A stretch of 64,000 bases of DNA, taken from NCBI RefSeq assembly GCF_006438725.1, contig NZ_RCZD01000006.1, forward strand, positions 1 to 64,000. The letters are read 5' to 3'. This stretch comes from Ewingella americana. Its GTDB lineage: Bacteria > Pseudomonadota > Gammaproteobacteria > Enterobacterales > Enterobacteriaceae. Positions 1-8,621 of the stretch are shown in pieces; within the stretch, counting starts at the first letter, position 1, and every line of letters starts with the position of its first letter. Under the pieces are notes generated by a model. It made no database searches, was not told where the DNA came from, and saw only the letters and a program-made list of their open reading frames with translations. The position numbers and the translations under genes were made by a program.

Positions 1-270
1 AGCGGGAGTACAGGAATAGCCCGGCTGAATGTCCTGTGCCTCCTGTCAATGATAGCGTCAGTCATGACATGGTTCATTGGATATCTTATTGAACTGACAG
101 GGAAACATCATTCATACCAGGCAAATACAATAAAGACTCGCAGGGTCCTTTCATTCCAGACATTAGCAAGAAACGTGCTGCGCCATGAATCCGATTTAAT
201 CACAGCAGCCAACATATTGAACGCCTTCAATATCTGGCAAAAAAACTACGACTCAGTGTCTCATTGGTGA
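1..270 (+). CDS. IS4-family transposase, C-terminal fragment (cut by window edge)
   Basis: An open frame runs in from base 1 and stops at 268-270. Its C-terminal part has the hydrophobic stretch followed by YQANTIKTRRVLSFQTLARN and NVLRHE that I recognise from the end of IS4-type DDE transposases, which cut and paste insertion sequences. The catalytic DDE residues would lie to the left of the window, so activity cannot be judged. A usher gene fragment starts within about 30 bases of the stop, so the element sits inside a fimbrial operon. The family call is from remembered similarity, not a search. Confidence 0.7.
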   Translation, partial: SGSTGIARLNVLCLLSMIASVMTWFIGYLIELTGKHHSYQANTIKTRRVLSFQTLARNVLRHESDLITAANILNAFNIWQKNYDSVSHW

Positions 271-295
271 GAAGAGTAATTTGTGGGGATCCCTC
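1..295 (+). mobile_element. Right end of an IS4/IS10-type insertion sequence
   Basis: The transposase stop is followed at 285-295 by GGGGATCCCTCA-like sequence, close to the terminal inverted repeat of IS10-group elements. The usher reading frame becomes recognisable immediately afterwards. I place the element end near base 295; the other end and the target duplication are outside the window. Confidence 0.55.
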
Positions 296-1684
296 ATCAC
301 GCAGGGGCTGGCGCTCGGTGGTATTGGCGCGGATATCGCCGTCGGCCATTGGGGAACCTTCAGCCTGTCAGGCAGCCAGAGTCAGGCCAACCATGCGCCG
401 GTGACCAGCGGCGAATTCGATACCAATGGCAACAACGTTTTTGCGAATAATTCAACCCAGGGTATTCCCGATACCATGGGTCAGAACAGCACTCAGTCAG
501 CGACCGGCAGCGATACCAAAGCAAAGAACGGCAATCAGTACACGGTCGGCTATTCCTACTACTCCACCCGTTTCAGCCTCTCGGCGCTGCGTTCGTCGCG
601 CACGCCGGGTTATCAGGATTTAACCTCCTACACCAGCGACACCCGCCTCAGCCGTCAGGCCGATCAGGTGACTTTCAGTACGTCGCCGTTTGGGCAGTCG
701 AACGGCACCGTCGGCATCGGCTATTACGATGTCGAAGCCTACGACCAGAGCCACACCCGGCTGGTGAATCTCTCCTACAGCCGCTCGTTGTGGGGCCAGA
801 GCAGCATGTTTTTGTCACTGAATAAAACACTGAGCGAAAACGGCTACAGCGCACAGCTGCAATTTATCATTCCGCTGGACGGCGGCGTCAGCGTCAACGC
901 TGGCGCACAGCGTAACAGCGCCGGTAGTTATCAGGAGCAGATTGGGGCCAGCAAAACCACGCCAACCGACGGCGGGCTGGGCTGGAATCTGGCCTATACC
1001 GGCGGCAGCGACCCGTATCAGCAGGCCGATGCCACCTGGAAATCGCGCTATAGCACGATTCAGGGCGGGATATACGGGCAGACCGGCGAGTACACCCACT
1101 GGGCCGATCTCAGCGGTTCGGTGGTGTTTATGGCCAATGATTTTTTCCTGTCGGACAAGATCAACGATGCTTTCATCGTGGTCGATACCGGCAACTACGC
1201 CGGGGTGCCCGTGATGTATGAAAACCAGAAGCTCGGCAAAACCGATAAGAACGGCCATCTGCTGATCTCAAACGTCAGCTCCTATTACCCGGCCAAAGTG
1301 GATATCGATACCCTGCCGCTGCCCGCCGACGTGGTAGCCAACCGGGTGTCCGACAATGTGTCAGTGCGCGAAGGCAGTGGCGTGGTGGTGGAGTTCCCGG
1401 TCAGAAAAGTGCTTTCCGCCAGCATCAAACTCCATGATACCCACGGCCAGCCGCTGAAACTCGGCACGCTGGTCACCGAACAGAACAGTCAGCAAACCAC
1501 CGTGGTGGGCTACGACGGGCTGGTGTACTTCACCAATCTGCAACCACACAACCGGTTGAGTATCCGTCAGGAGGACAATTCGGTGTGCCGGATTGGTTTT
1601 GACCTGAATAACAATCATCACAGCATTGAGCAGGTAGGCCCGCTGGTTTGCCAGCCGAACGCGGCGTCAGGAGAGAGAAAATGA
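296..1684 (+). pseudogene. Csu-type fimbrial outer-membrane usher, C-terminal part, interrupted by an IS
   Basis: The protein reads as the C-terminal half of a chaperone-usher pathway usher, the outer-membrane pore that assembles pili. It has repeated beta-strand pattern (VGYSYYSTRFSLSALRS, ADLSGSVVF), then the conserved end: INDAFIVVDTGNYAGVPVMY, a plug-like GKTDKNGHLL, LPADV, and a C-terminal domain with two Cys. The signal peptide, N-terminal domain and first half of the barrel are missing because the IS element lies directly upstream. The open frame formally starts at TTG 281, but its first five codons belong to the IS end. The stop overlaps the next gene (ATGA). The missing part may continue to the left of the element, so this is an insertion rather than necessarily a deletion. 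Confidence 0.8.
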
Positions 1685-2646
1685 AACTGTTAAGAATGGC
1701 GTCACGCGGGCTGATGGCGGTGCTGCTGTTTTGGGCCGGATCACAGAGCGCTCAGGCAGCCTGTGCCAGTACCTCCGGGGCGGGAAGTTTTGGGTCGCCC
1801 ACGTCGTTTACCGTCGCCAGTACCCCTCAACTGGTCACTGCCACCAGCGGTTTTACCTGTAGCGGAAGTCTGCTGGCGTTGGCGGCCACCAATACCATCA
1901 CCGCGAAACTGGCCTCGACATCTAATGCCTCCGGCACCACGGCGCAGTTGTTTAATGCCACCAACAATCAATATCTGCCTTATATCATCTGCCAGGACAG
2001 CGCCTGCGCCACCCCGGTTAACGTCGGCGCCACCACCACCTGGAGCAGCACCTCGCTGCTTGGCCTGCTGGGGTTATTCAATGCCAGCGACGGCAGTATG
2101 CCGCTGTATCTGAAAACGGCGACCGGGGCCAACCTGAAGGCTGGGCTCTATACCGATAACATCACGCTTAACTGGACCTACCATATCTGTTTCGTCGGTG
2201 CGTTTGGGCTGTGCGTGTACACCGACGGAACGGCGACCACCGTGATTGCCGTCAGCCTGACGGTGACTAATTATTGTTATATCGATAACGCGCCGGATGT
2301 CAGCTTTGGCTCGGCAGCCTTCCCGAGCGGCTTTGCCTCTGTGACCTCAAACTCGCTGAGCGTGCGCTGCACTCTGGGTGCAACTTACGGCGTTAACCTG
2401 ACCAGCAGTAACCCCAGCAGCGGGCAGTTCCGTCAGATGTCCGCCACCATGAACAGCGTGACCAGCTATTTGCAATATCAGATCTTTAAGGGAGATGCCT
2501 CGGTGTGGACAGCGACAACGGACACATCGATGACCGGTACCGGCGCGTCGCAATCGATTGGCTATACCGCCACGGTTAACGCCAGCCAGGCCAATCCGCC
2601 GGCCGGAAGCTACAGCGATACGGTACTGGTCACCGTGACGTATTAA
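1681..2646 (+). CDS. Spore coat U domain fimbrial protein (Csu tip subunit-like)
   Basis: A 321-residue secreted protein starting at ATG 1681, which overlaps the usher stop and follows GGAGAGAGAAA. A signal peptide ends near SAQA. Two SCPU-like domains follow, about residues 26-185 and 190-321; the second opens with TNYCYIDNAPDVSFG and closes on GSYSDTVLVTVTY, the usual SCPU end. In Acinetobacter csu operons a two-domain SCPU protein (CsuE) follows the usher and forms the adhesive tip, so that role fits. The upstream IS probably prevents export of this subunit by this usher. Distal genes of the operon are not seen; the next gene is on the other strand. Confidence 0.75.
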   Translation: MKLLRMASRGLMAVLLFWAGSQSAQAACASTSGAGSFGSPTSFTVASTPQLVTATSGFTCSGSLLALAATNTITAKLASTSNASGTTAQLFNATNNQYLPYIICQDSACATPVNVGATTTWSSTSLLGLLGLFNASDGSMPLYLKTATGANLKAGLYTDNITLNWTYHICFVGAFGLCVYTDGTATTVIAVSLTVTNYCYIDNAPDVSFGSAAFPSGFASVTSNSLSVRCTLGATYGVNLTSSNPSSGQFRQMSATMNSVTSYLQYQIFKGDASVWTATTDTSMTGTGASQSIGYTATVNASQANPPAGSYSDTVLVTVTY

Positions 2647-2846
2647 TCAGGAAGGAAACAGACCGGTGCGGCGCAGTCAGGGGAAAACGTCGCACCGGCA
2701 GAAATACAGCAGAGTGAATATTCGCTTAAATATTCAGACGATCAATAATTAATAATGGAACAATCAGAAAATCCTATATTAGACAGGCCTGATGAATATC
2801 GAATTCATGGAAAGAAACAGAGTATTAATATGATGAACACAATCAA

Positions 2847-3287
2847 TCAGCAGTGAATGAAATCGAACATGTCATAAAAATGGCGTTGATGCGCAGGTAA
2901 GCGCATACGATCATAATTAGCAGAATAGAGCGTACCGCCAACCAGATTTAATGCGGAGCCTGCCGCATTGATCATCGCCATACCAAAATTGCCTCTCCTC
3001 ATGGAATTAACCGCGTCGCGGGCAAAAAACATTGTTTCGACTAAAGAGGCCGTGGTTTCTGAACGCTGGCCCTGCTTTACCATTTGGATGTTATTCACAA
3101 TGCTGTCAAATGATGCCTGACTTAATCCCAGGCGACCTTTTTGTAGAACATAATTAACGCAATAGACTGCTGGAATATACACCGAATTTTTATTGTCGTT
3201 TTGCAACGCAATTTTCCCTAACTCTACACGACGTTCTAAATCAACTCTTCCTATCTCTACGCGATGGTTTAAATACGGGTTGGGCAT
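2847..3287 (-). CDS. Hypothetical protein, no recognised domain
   Basis: A 146-residue protein from ATG 3287, preceded by AGAGGATGAG. I do not recognise it. The N-terminus is charged and polar (RVEIGRVDLERRVELGK). A glycine- and alanine-rich stretch, FGMAMINAAGSALNLVGGTLY, lies near residues 102-122 and may be a weak membrane or amphipathic segment. The gene is clearly more AT-rich than the metabolic genes to its right and stands alone between a fimbrial operon and a cold-shock gene, which suggests acquired DNA. Confidence 0.5.
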   Translation of the reverse strand: MPNPYLNHRVEIGRVDLERRVELGKIALQNDNKNSVYIPAVYCVNYVLQKGRLGLSQASFDSIVNNIQMVKQGQRSETTASLVETMFFARDAVNSMRRGNFGMAMINAAGSALNLVGGTLYSANYDRMRLPAHQRHFYDMFDFIHC

Positions 3288-3456
3288 CGACTCATCCTCT
3301 GTCAGCTAACTAATGAATAATATTGAGCCAACGTAGATTAATCGGTCTGAACAAAAACCACCTTTTATATCGTTCTACTTTGTGATGCTGTTTATATTTT
3401 TATAAATGAGATCAGTTAAATATTTCCGTCATGAAATATTCACCGCAGAAAATGAA

Positions 3457-3482
3457 ACCGGTGCGACACAATGCGCACCGGT
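3457..3482 (-). terminator. Stem-loop downstream of the cold-shock-domain gene
   Basis: Arms ACCGGTGC (3457-3464) and GCACCGGT (3475-3482) pair perfectly with a 10-base loop, a few bases after the stop of the leftward gene at 3494. The following bases on the minus strand are T-rich but not a clean run. Confidence 0.5.
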
Positions 3483-3493
3483 GGACGCGCAGG

Positions 3494-3976
3494 TTACAGC
3501 GCTTTAAGGATCTTCATGGTGTCATCGACGTCAATTTCGTCTTCGGAGAAGATGAAGGTGGTGTTCTGGAAGGTGGTGACCGCCAGCTTTTTCAGCGTGC
3601 GCGTCTCCGCTTTCTTCTCTTCTTCTTCCTTCGGACGGATGCGGTTCATCAGCAGGCCCACCGACAGCACGGCGTTCTCTTTATTGACCTGAGATTCCGC
3701 AGGCACTTCCTCGCTGTATGCCAGGAAAGACTTGATGCTGGTGATTTTGATGCGCTCACCAGCAATGAAAATGTAGCGGCTCTCTGGTTCGACTTTTACT
3801 GCAAACGCCGACAGGCCTTTGTTGTTGGTGGTCGGCTCGAAAGTCACCACGGCATCTTTCTTGATAAGCTCAGGGTTGGCGACTTTAATCACGTGGAAAT
3901 AACGGTTATCGCCGTTTTCATCTTTGATAAAACCGAAACCTTTATCTTCAAACCAGGTTGTGATTGTCCCGTTCAT
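3494..3976 (-). CDS. Cold-shock-domain protein with C-terminal extension
   Basis: A 160-residue protein. The first ~68 residues are a cold-shock domain: MNGTITTWFEDKGFGFI is the RNP1-type GFGFI nucleic-acid-binding motif in its normal place, followed by NRYFHV, a variant RNP2, then VTFEP. Residues 69-160 form a separate extension with a very acidic/basic stretch (PKEEEEKKAETR) and do not match a domain I know. CspA-type proteins end after about 70 residues, so this is a two-part protein, presumably a single-stranded nucleic acid binder. The start is supported by AGGCGG upstream of ATG 3976. Single-gene unit; the target is unknown. Confidence 0.75.
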   Translation of the reverse strand: MNGTITTWFEDKGFGFIKDENGDNRYFHVIKVANPELIKKDAVVTFEPTTNNKGLSAFAVKVEPESRYIFIAGERIKITSIKSFLAYSEEVPAESQVNKENAVLSVGLLMNRIRPKEEEEKKAETRTLKKLAVTTFQNTTFIFSEDEIDVDDTMKILKAL

Positions 3977-4070
3977 CGCTATTACCGCCTAATTAATCGT
4001 TCAACATGTCAATTTTTGCAGCGCGCAGTTTAATGCAGTTCGCGCCTAAAGTCGTGCGCTTTACCGCAGT

Positions 4071-4733
4071 TCAGGCCTGACTACCCGCCGTTCTAAAGGT
4101 GAGATTGAAGCGATATTGCCCCGTCAGCGGATGTTCGCCCGCTTTGAGCGGCAAAATCCCATGATATCGCAGGCGAGACGGGCCGCCCCACACCACGATG
4201 TCACCGTGGGTCAGCGCGACACGTTGGGTTTTATCACTACGCTCCATGCCGCCAAACTGAAATATCGCTGGCAGCCCAAGGGAAACCGAGACAATCGGCG
4301 CAGCGAAGTCATGCTCGTCTTTGTCCTGATGCAGCGACATTTTTGCTCCCGGCTGATACCGGTTGATGAGGCACGCGTCCGGCTGAAAATCAGGGAAACC
4401 GGCCTGATCGGCGGCGTCCACCGCCAGCGAGCGAAACAACGCAGGCATCGCGGGCCACGGCTGTTGATTCTCAGGCGAGGTGGCCTGATAGCGATAGCCC
4501 TGCCGGTCCGTTACCCAGCCGACATCGCCGCAGTTGGTCATGGCGACCGACATGGCATAGCCACCCGGCGTGGCGCGGTACTGAAACGGCACCAGACCGG
4601 CAATGCGGTTGATTTCAGCCAGCAGCGCGGTGTCGTCTTTTAGCGCCCCGCCACGCAGCACCACTGCGCCGGGGGCCAGCTCTTCGCGCCAGTGCGGATG
4701 AAAATCAGGGTGATCGAAAAGGTCTAAATTCAT
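4071..4733 (-). CDS. alkB: Alpha-ketoglutarate-dependent DNA repair dioxygenase AlkB
   Basis: A 220-residue Fe(II)/2-oxoglutarate dioxygenase that removes methyl groups from 1-methyladenine and 3-methylcytosine in DNA. The double-stranded beta-helix motifs are all present: HQDKDE supplies the first His and Asp of the iron triad, YHGI the second His, and RFNLTFR the arginines that hold 2-oxoglutarate. The N-terminus LDLFDHP and NRYQPGAKMSLHQD match E. coli AlkB. The ATG at 4733 is chosen over GTG 4739 because AGGAGG lies five bases before it. It is not next to ada, so alkylation control through an ada-alkB operon is not evident here. Confidence 0.93.
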   Translation of the reverse strand: MNLDLFDHPDFHPHWREELAPGAVVLRGGALKDDTALLAEINRIAGLVPFQYRATPGGYAMSVAMTNCGDVGWVTDRQGYRYQATSPENQQPWPAMPALFRSLAVDAADQAGFPDFQPDACLINRYQPGAKMSLHQDKDEHDFAAPIVSVSLGLPAIFQFGGMERSDKTQRVALTHGDIVVWGGPSRLRYHGILPLKAGEHPLTGQYRFNLTFRTAGSQA

Positions 4734-4865
4734 GTCCACCTCCTGAAGGTGTGATCCTTTAAGTATAACAGCTCAATTAAGGCTGGCAGGAGCATGATCG
4801 TTTCAGCTAAGGTTTGGTTAATACGTCCTATCTAAAATTAACGCATACCTTCTCAAGGAGGCACC

Positions 4866-5684
4866 ATGAGCCGCGAAATCAACAAAGACACCCAACTGTG
4901 TATGTCACTGTCTGGGCGTCCGGGTAACTTCGGCACCCGTTTTCACAACTATCTGTATCAGGCACTGGATCTGAATTTCGTCTACAAAGCCTTTACCACC
5001 AAAGACATTGAAGCGGCCGTCAAAGGCGTGCGGGCGTTGGGTATTCGTGGCTGTGCGGTATCGATGCCATTCAAAGAAGCCTGCATTCCGTTCCTCGATG
5101 AACTCGACCCTTCCGCCACCGCCATCCAGTCGGTCAACACCATCGTGAACGACGACGGTGTGTTGCGCGCCTACAACACCGATTACATCGCCGTAGCCAA
5201 CCTGCTGAACCAATATAAGGTCCCACGCGATGCGGTATTCGCCCTGCGCGGCAGCGGCGGTATGGGTAAAGCGGTGGTAGCGGCGATTCGTGATGCCGGT
5301 TTCAAGAAAGGTTATATCATTGCCCGTAACGAGCAAAATGGCCGCGCACTGGCGGCGGAATATGGCTATGAGTGGAAAAGTGAAATCGGTGATTTAGCCG
5401 TGGATATGCTGGTGAACGTTACCCCTATCGGCATGGCCGGCGGCCCGGAAGCCGATTCCCTGGCCTTCGAACCGACGGTGATTGATCGCGCCTCTGTCGT
5501 TTTTGACGTGGTCGCCCTGCCGGTTGAAACCCCGCTTATCCGCTACGGCCGCGAGCACAACAAACAAGTGATCACCGGTGCCGAAGTGGCAGCGATTCAG
5601 GCGGTTGAACAGTTCGTGTTGTATACGGGCCAGCGCCCTTCAGATGAACTGATTGAGAAAGCAGCCGCGCACGCACGCGGTTGA
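4866..5684 (+). CDS. Shikimate 5-dehydrogenase-like protein (AroE paralogue)
   Basis: A 272-residue NAD(P)-dependent oxidoreductase of the shikimate dehydrogenase superfamily. MPFKE holds the catalytic Lys and YNTDYIA the catalytic Asp; GSGGMGKAV is the dinucleotide-binding loop. The usual AroE substrate signature is altered: the N-terminus reads LSGRPGNFGTRFHNYLY. This matches the HI0607-like (SdhL) branch, which in Haemophilus acts only weakly on shikimate and whose true substrate is unclear. An AAGGAGG sequence precedes ATG 4866. It is divergent from alkB and followed by a terminator. Confidence 0.75.
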   Translation: MSREINKDTQLCMSLSGRPGNFGTRFHNYLYQALDLNFVYKAFTTKDIEAAVKGVRALGIRGCAVSMPFKEACIPFLDELDPSATAIQSVNTIVNDDGVLRAYNTDYIAVANLLNQYKVPRDAVFALRGSGGMGKAVVAAIRDAGFKKGYIIARNEQNGRALAAEYGYEWKSEIGDLAVDMLVNVTPIGMAGGPEADSLAFEPTVIDRASVVFDVVALPVETPLIRYGREHNKQVITGAEVAAIQAVEQFVLYTGQRPSDELIEKAAAHARG

Positions 5685-5703
5685 TGAGAAGCGTGACACC
5701 CAT

Positions 5704-5739
5704 AAAAACGGCCCGGATTTTCATCACGGGCCGTTTTTA
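5704..5739. terminator. Bidirectional rho-independent terminator between the AroE-like gene and exbD
   Basis: Arms AACGGCCCG and CGGGCCGTT are flanked by A-run on the left and T-run on the right, so the hairpin can end both converging transcripts. Confidence 0.85.
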
Positions 5740-5763
5740 TTGAATTTCGATAAAGAAATACTC

Positions 5764-6195
5764 TTATTGTGTCGAGGTGCCGGTCTGCTCCGCCCCCACC
5801 AACCCGACTTTCAGATAACCGGCTCGGCGCAGGGTATCCATCACACTCATCAGCGTTTCATAATCGACTGACTTGTCCGCCTGGAAGAAAATAGTGCTCT
5901 GCTTGTTGCCCTGCGTGCGCTGATCAAGCTGCGCGGTGAGGTTATCGCGGTTTACAACGCTGTCGCCCAGATAAAGCTGTTTGTCGGCTTTCACCGTCAA
6001 AAACACCGGTTTTTCCGGTCGCGGCTGCGGTTTGGCGGTCGAGGCGGGTAAATCTACCCGCACATCAACGGTCGCCAGTGGCGCGGCCACCATGAAGATG
6101 ATCAGCAGCACCAACATCACGTCGATAAAAGGCGTGACGTTGATGTCATGCATTTCACCGCTTTCGTCGAGATCGTCGTTGAAACGTATGGCCAT
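5764..6195 (-). CDS. exbD: TonB-system energy transducer ExbD
   Basis: A 143-residue inner-membrane protein. With ExbB it couples the proton gradient to TonB, powering outer-membrane uptake of iron siderophores and cobalamin. A short cytoplasmic N-terminus is followed by a single membrane helix containing the conserved TPFIDVMLVLL; Asp25 there is the essential proton-pathway residue. The rest is the periplasmic domain. It starts six bases after the exbB stop and is clearly cotranscribed. Length equals that of E. coli ExbD (141). Confidence 0.95.
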   Translation of the reverse strand: MAIRFNDDLDESGEMHDINVTPFIDVMLVLLIIFMVAAPLATVDVRVDLPASTAKPQPRPEKPVFLTVKADKQLYLGDSVVNRDNLTAQLDQRTQGNKQSTIFFQADKSVDYETLMSVMDTLRRAGYLKVGLVGAEQTGTSTQ

Positions 6196-6201
6196 GGTTT
6201 A

Positions 6202-7149
6202 TTACCCTACGCGCAGCTGGCGGTCTGCCTGCGGACGCGGCGTTTCGCCTGCGCTGGCAGCTAAGTCCAGATCGCGGCCCTGCAACAGTAAAATCTGTGC
6301 GGCCACATCACCCACCTGGTGGCGGTAAGAGGCGATGGTACGGGCGAAGATATTGTAAATGACGACTGCCGGGATGGCGGCCACCAGGCCCACTGCGGTT
6401 GCCAGCAGCGCTTCAGCGATACCCGGCGCGACGACAGCTAAGTTAGTGGTTTGCGTCTGAGCAATACCGATGAAGCTGTTCATGATGCCCCAGACGGTCC
6501 CGAACAGACCGACGAACGGGGAGATCGCACCGATGGTAGCGAGAATACCGTTACCGCGGCCCATATGGCGTCCGGCGGCACTGACGCGGCGTTCCAAACG
6601 GAAGCCGGTACGATCCTTGATGCCACCGTTATCGGTAGATCCGGCGGACAGCTCGAGTTCATTTTGTGCATCGCGCAGCATCTGGCTGCTGATGCTGTTG
6701 ACGTCAAAGCTTTCAGCCTGCTCGGCGGCTTCGTCCAGCGTGCGCACGGTTTCCAGCGCGGCGAACTCACGGCGCAGGCGACGTTTTCCCCCCCACACTT
6801 CAGCACCTTTACTGAACAGCAAAGTCCAGGTGACAACAGAAGCCAGCAACAGGCCAATCATCACGGTTTTCACCACCACGTCAGCGTGATGGTACATCCC
6901 GAGAACAGAGAGATCTTTAGGGATCACCGGCAACGCTGCCGTCTCTTCAACCGGGGCAGCATTGGCGCTGACCGGCGTGATGGCCGCTGGGGTTTCGTTG
7001 GGGCTGGATACCGGTTGGGCGGTTTGCGTTACAGCATCAGCTGCCGGTGAGGAAGGGGCTGCGTAGGCGTTACCGACGAGACCTGCCACCAAAACTAATG
7101 GCATCATCAATGACGCCATCTTTTTCATCTTATTGCGAGCCGTTTTCAC
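6202..7149 (-). CDS. exbB: TonB-system proton channel protein ExbB, long form with signal peptide
   Basis: A 315-residue MotA/TolQ/ExbB proton channel protein. Compared with E. coli ExbB (244) it carries an N-terminal extension: a predicted signal peptide ending GNAYA and a Pro/Ala/Thr-rich linker of about 55 residues, then three membrane helices (about residues 95-115, 210-230, 255-280) including PFVGLFGTVWGIMNSF. GTG 7149 is chosen because GGAGG stands six bases upstream; a later Met would lose most of the signal peptide. Long ExbB forms are known in Yersinia, Serratia and Pseudomonas. A Fur-box-like site 75 bases upstream suggests iron repression. Confidence 0.93.
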   Translation of the reverse strand: MKTARNKMKKMASLMMPLVLVAGLVGNAYAAPSSPAADAVTQTAQPVSSPNETPAAITPVSANAAPVEETAALPVIPKDLSVLGMYHHADVVVKTVMIGLLLASVVTWTLLFSKGAEVWGGKRRLRREFAALETVRTLDEAAEQAESFDVNSISSQMLRDAQNELELSAGSTDNGGIKDRTGFRLERRVSAAGRHMGRGNGILATIGAISPFVGLFGTVWGIMNSFIGIAQTQTTNLAVVAPGIAEALLATAVGLVAAIPAVVIYNIFARTIASYRHQVGDVAAQILLLQGRDLDLAASAGETPRPQADRQLRVG

Positions 7150-7223
7150 GCGTCGCCTCCGCCTGAATCAATACATTGGATGTGTAAATAGCGCCAAATC
7201 ATATCAAACAAAAAGCTCGAATT

Positions 7224-7242
7224 GATAGTGGTTCTCATTATT
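7224..7242. promoter_or_regulatory. Fur-box-like site upstream of exbB
   Basis: The 19 bases GATAGTGGTTCTCATTATT match 14 of 19 positions of the Fur consensus GATAATGATAATCATTATC. The distance to the exbB start and the known iron control of exbBD in enterobacteria support the call. Confidence 0.65.
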
Positions 7243-7433
7243 ATTTACATTATCCCGTCTGCGCGACGCCCTGTCATTGACCCGCAACAAGCTTTTTCGG
7301 GTTTATCCTCAAATGCGTTCAACCGCACACACATCACATTTTTAGAAAAAAATCATACGCCAGCCAACCCACTGCTACGTTATTTTGGAATTAAAACATC
7401 GTTTTAAATATTAAGTAATATCATTTCATAACT

Positions 7434-7452
7434 GTTATCAGTTTGTGATAAC
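7434..7452. promoter_or_regulatory. Palindromic operator-like site upstream of the TRAP operon
   Basis: GTTATCAGTTTGTGATAAC has perfect 7-base arms around a 5-base centre, about 135 bases before the dctP-like gene. No regulator gene is next to the operon. Apart from this and the Fur-like site I see nothing in the 437-base gap 7150-7586. Confidence 0.4.
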
Positions 7453-7586
7453 GCTCAAATAACCAGCAAGCCTGATCGGGTATGTTGCTGGGGTGGGCAA
7501 AGACCGGACACCGGCAGCCTTCTTACATGTCATTCATTTCCCGTGTTTTATTTTCCTTACTGACTGAATACCCTGGAGACAAACCG

Positions 7587-8564
7587 ATGAAAATGCAGCA
7601 AGCACTTTTCAGCCTTTGCCTGAGTTCCGCGACCCTTCTCTTCAGCTACAGCCTGCTGGCGCAAACGATCAAAGCCGCCGATGTTCACCCGCAGGGTTAC
7701 CCCAACGTGGTGGCTGTGCAGCACATGGGTGAAAAACTGAAACAGCAAACCGACGGCAGGCTGGAGATAAAAACCTTCCCCGGCGGCGTGCTGGGTGATG
7801 AAAAACAGGAAATCGAGCAGGCTCAGCTCGGAGCGCTGGACATTATCCGTGTGTCCATGACGCCGGTGGCGTCGATTCTGCCGGAGATCAACGTCTTCAC
7901 CCTGCCCTACGTCTTTCGTGATGAAGACCATATGCATAAGGTACTCGACGGCAGTATCGGCAAAGAGATCGGCGATAAGATCACTAATGACCCGAAATCC
8001 CGTCTGGTGTTTCTCGGCTGGATGGATGGTGGTACACGCAACCTGATCACCAAACAACCGGTGGTCAAACCTGACGACTTGCAAGGGATGAAAATCCGCG
8101 TGCAGGGCAGCCCGATCGCGCTGGCGACACTCAAAGCCATGGGAGCCAACCCGGTGGCGATGGGGGTCAGTGAAGTGTTCAGCGGGATGCAAACCGGGGT
8201 CATCGACGGCACGGAAAACAATCCGCCGACCTTCGTCGCCCACAACTATCTGCCGGTGGTGAAAAACTACACCTACAGCCGTCACTTCATCATTCCCGAA
8301 CTGTTCCTCTATTCAAAAGTGAAGTGGGACAAGCTGTCGAAAGACGATCAGCAACGGATGCTGAAATTGGCGAAAGAAGCGCAGGACGAGCAGCGCGAAC
8401 TGTGGAAAACCTATAACGATAAATCGCTCGCCACCATGAAAGCGGGCGGCGTGAAATTTTATGAGATTGACCGCGAGGTCTATTTCAAAGCCACCCAGCC
8501 AGTGCGCGATGAATTCGGTAAAGGTCACGAGGACCTGATGCAACAAATTGCCGACGTTCAATAA
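7587..8564 (+). CDS. TRAP transporter substrate-binding protein, DctP family
   Basis: A 325-residue periplasmic receptor of a tripartite ATP-independent periplasmic transporter. Signal peptide to about residue 27 (SYSLLAQ). Conserved DctP features: FPGGVLGDEKQEIEQAQLGALD, LPYVFRDEDHMHKVLDG, the substrate-carboxylate-binding arginine region DLQGMKIRVQGSPI, and GANPVAMGVSEVFSGMQTGVIDGTENN. ATG 7587 is taken over the upstream in-frame codon at 7482 because it follows CTGGAGAC and begins a clean signal peptide. The ligand is probably an organic acid; which one is not shown. First gene of a dctPQM-type operon. Confidence 0.88.
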   Translation: MKMQQALFSLCLSSATLLFSYSLLAQTIKAADVHPQGYPNVVAVQHMGEKLKQQTDGRLEIKTFPGGVLGDEKQEIEQAQLGALDIIRVSMTPVASILPEINVFTLPYVFRDEDHMHKVLDGSIGKEIGDKITNDPKSRLVFLGWMDGGTRNLITKQPVVKPDDLQGMKIRVQGSPIALATLKAMGANPVAMGVSEVFSGMQTGVIDGTENNPPTFVAHNYLPVVKNYTYSRHFIIPELFLYSKVKWDKLSKDDQQRMLKLAKEAQDEQRELWKTYNDKSLATMKAGGVKFYEIDREVYFKATQPVRDEFGKGHEDLMQQIADVQ

Positions 8565-8621
8565 CCTGATGTGAGGCAGCCTGCAACGCTACCTCACGTT
8601 TCACGCACTTTCGGGGGTTTC

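Noticed and set aside
7557-8285. Antisense frame of 242 codons across the DctP gene
   Set aside because: His-rich shadow of a GC-rich gene; no start signal and no family pattern.
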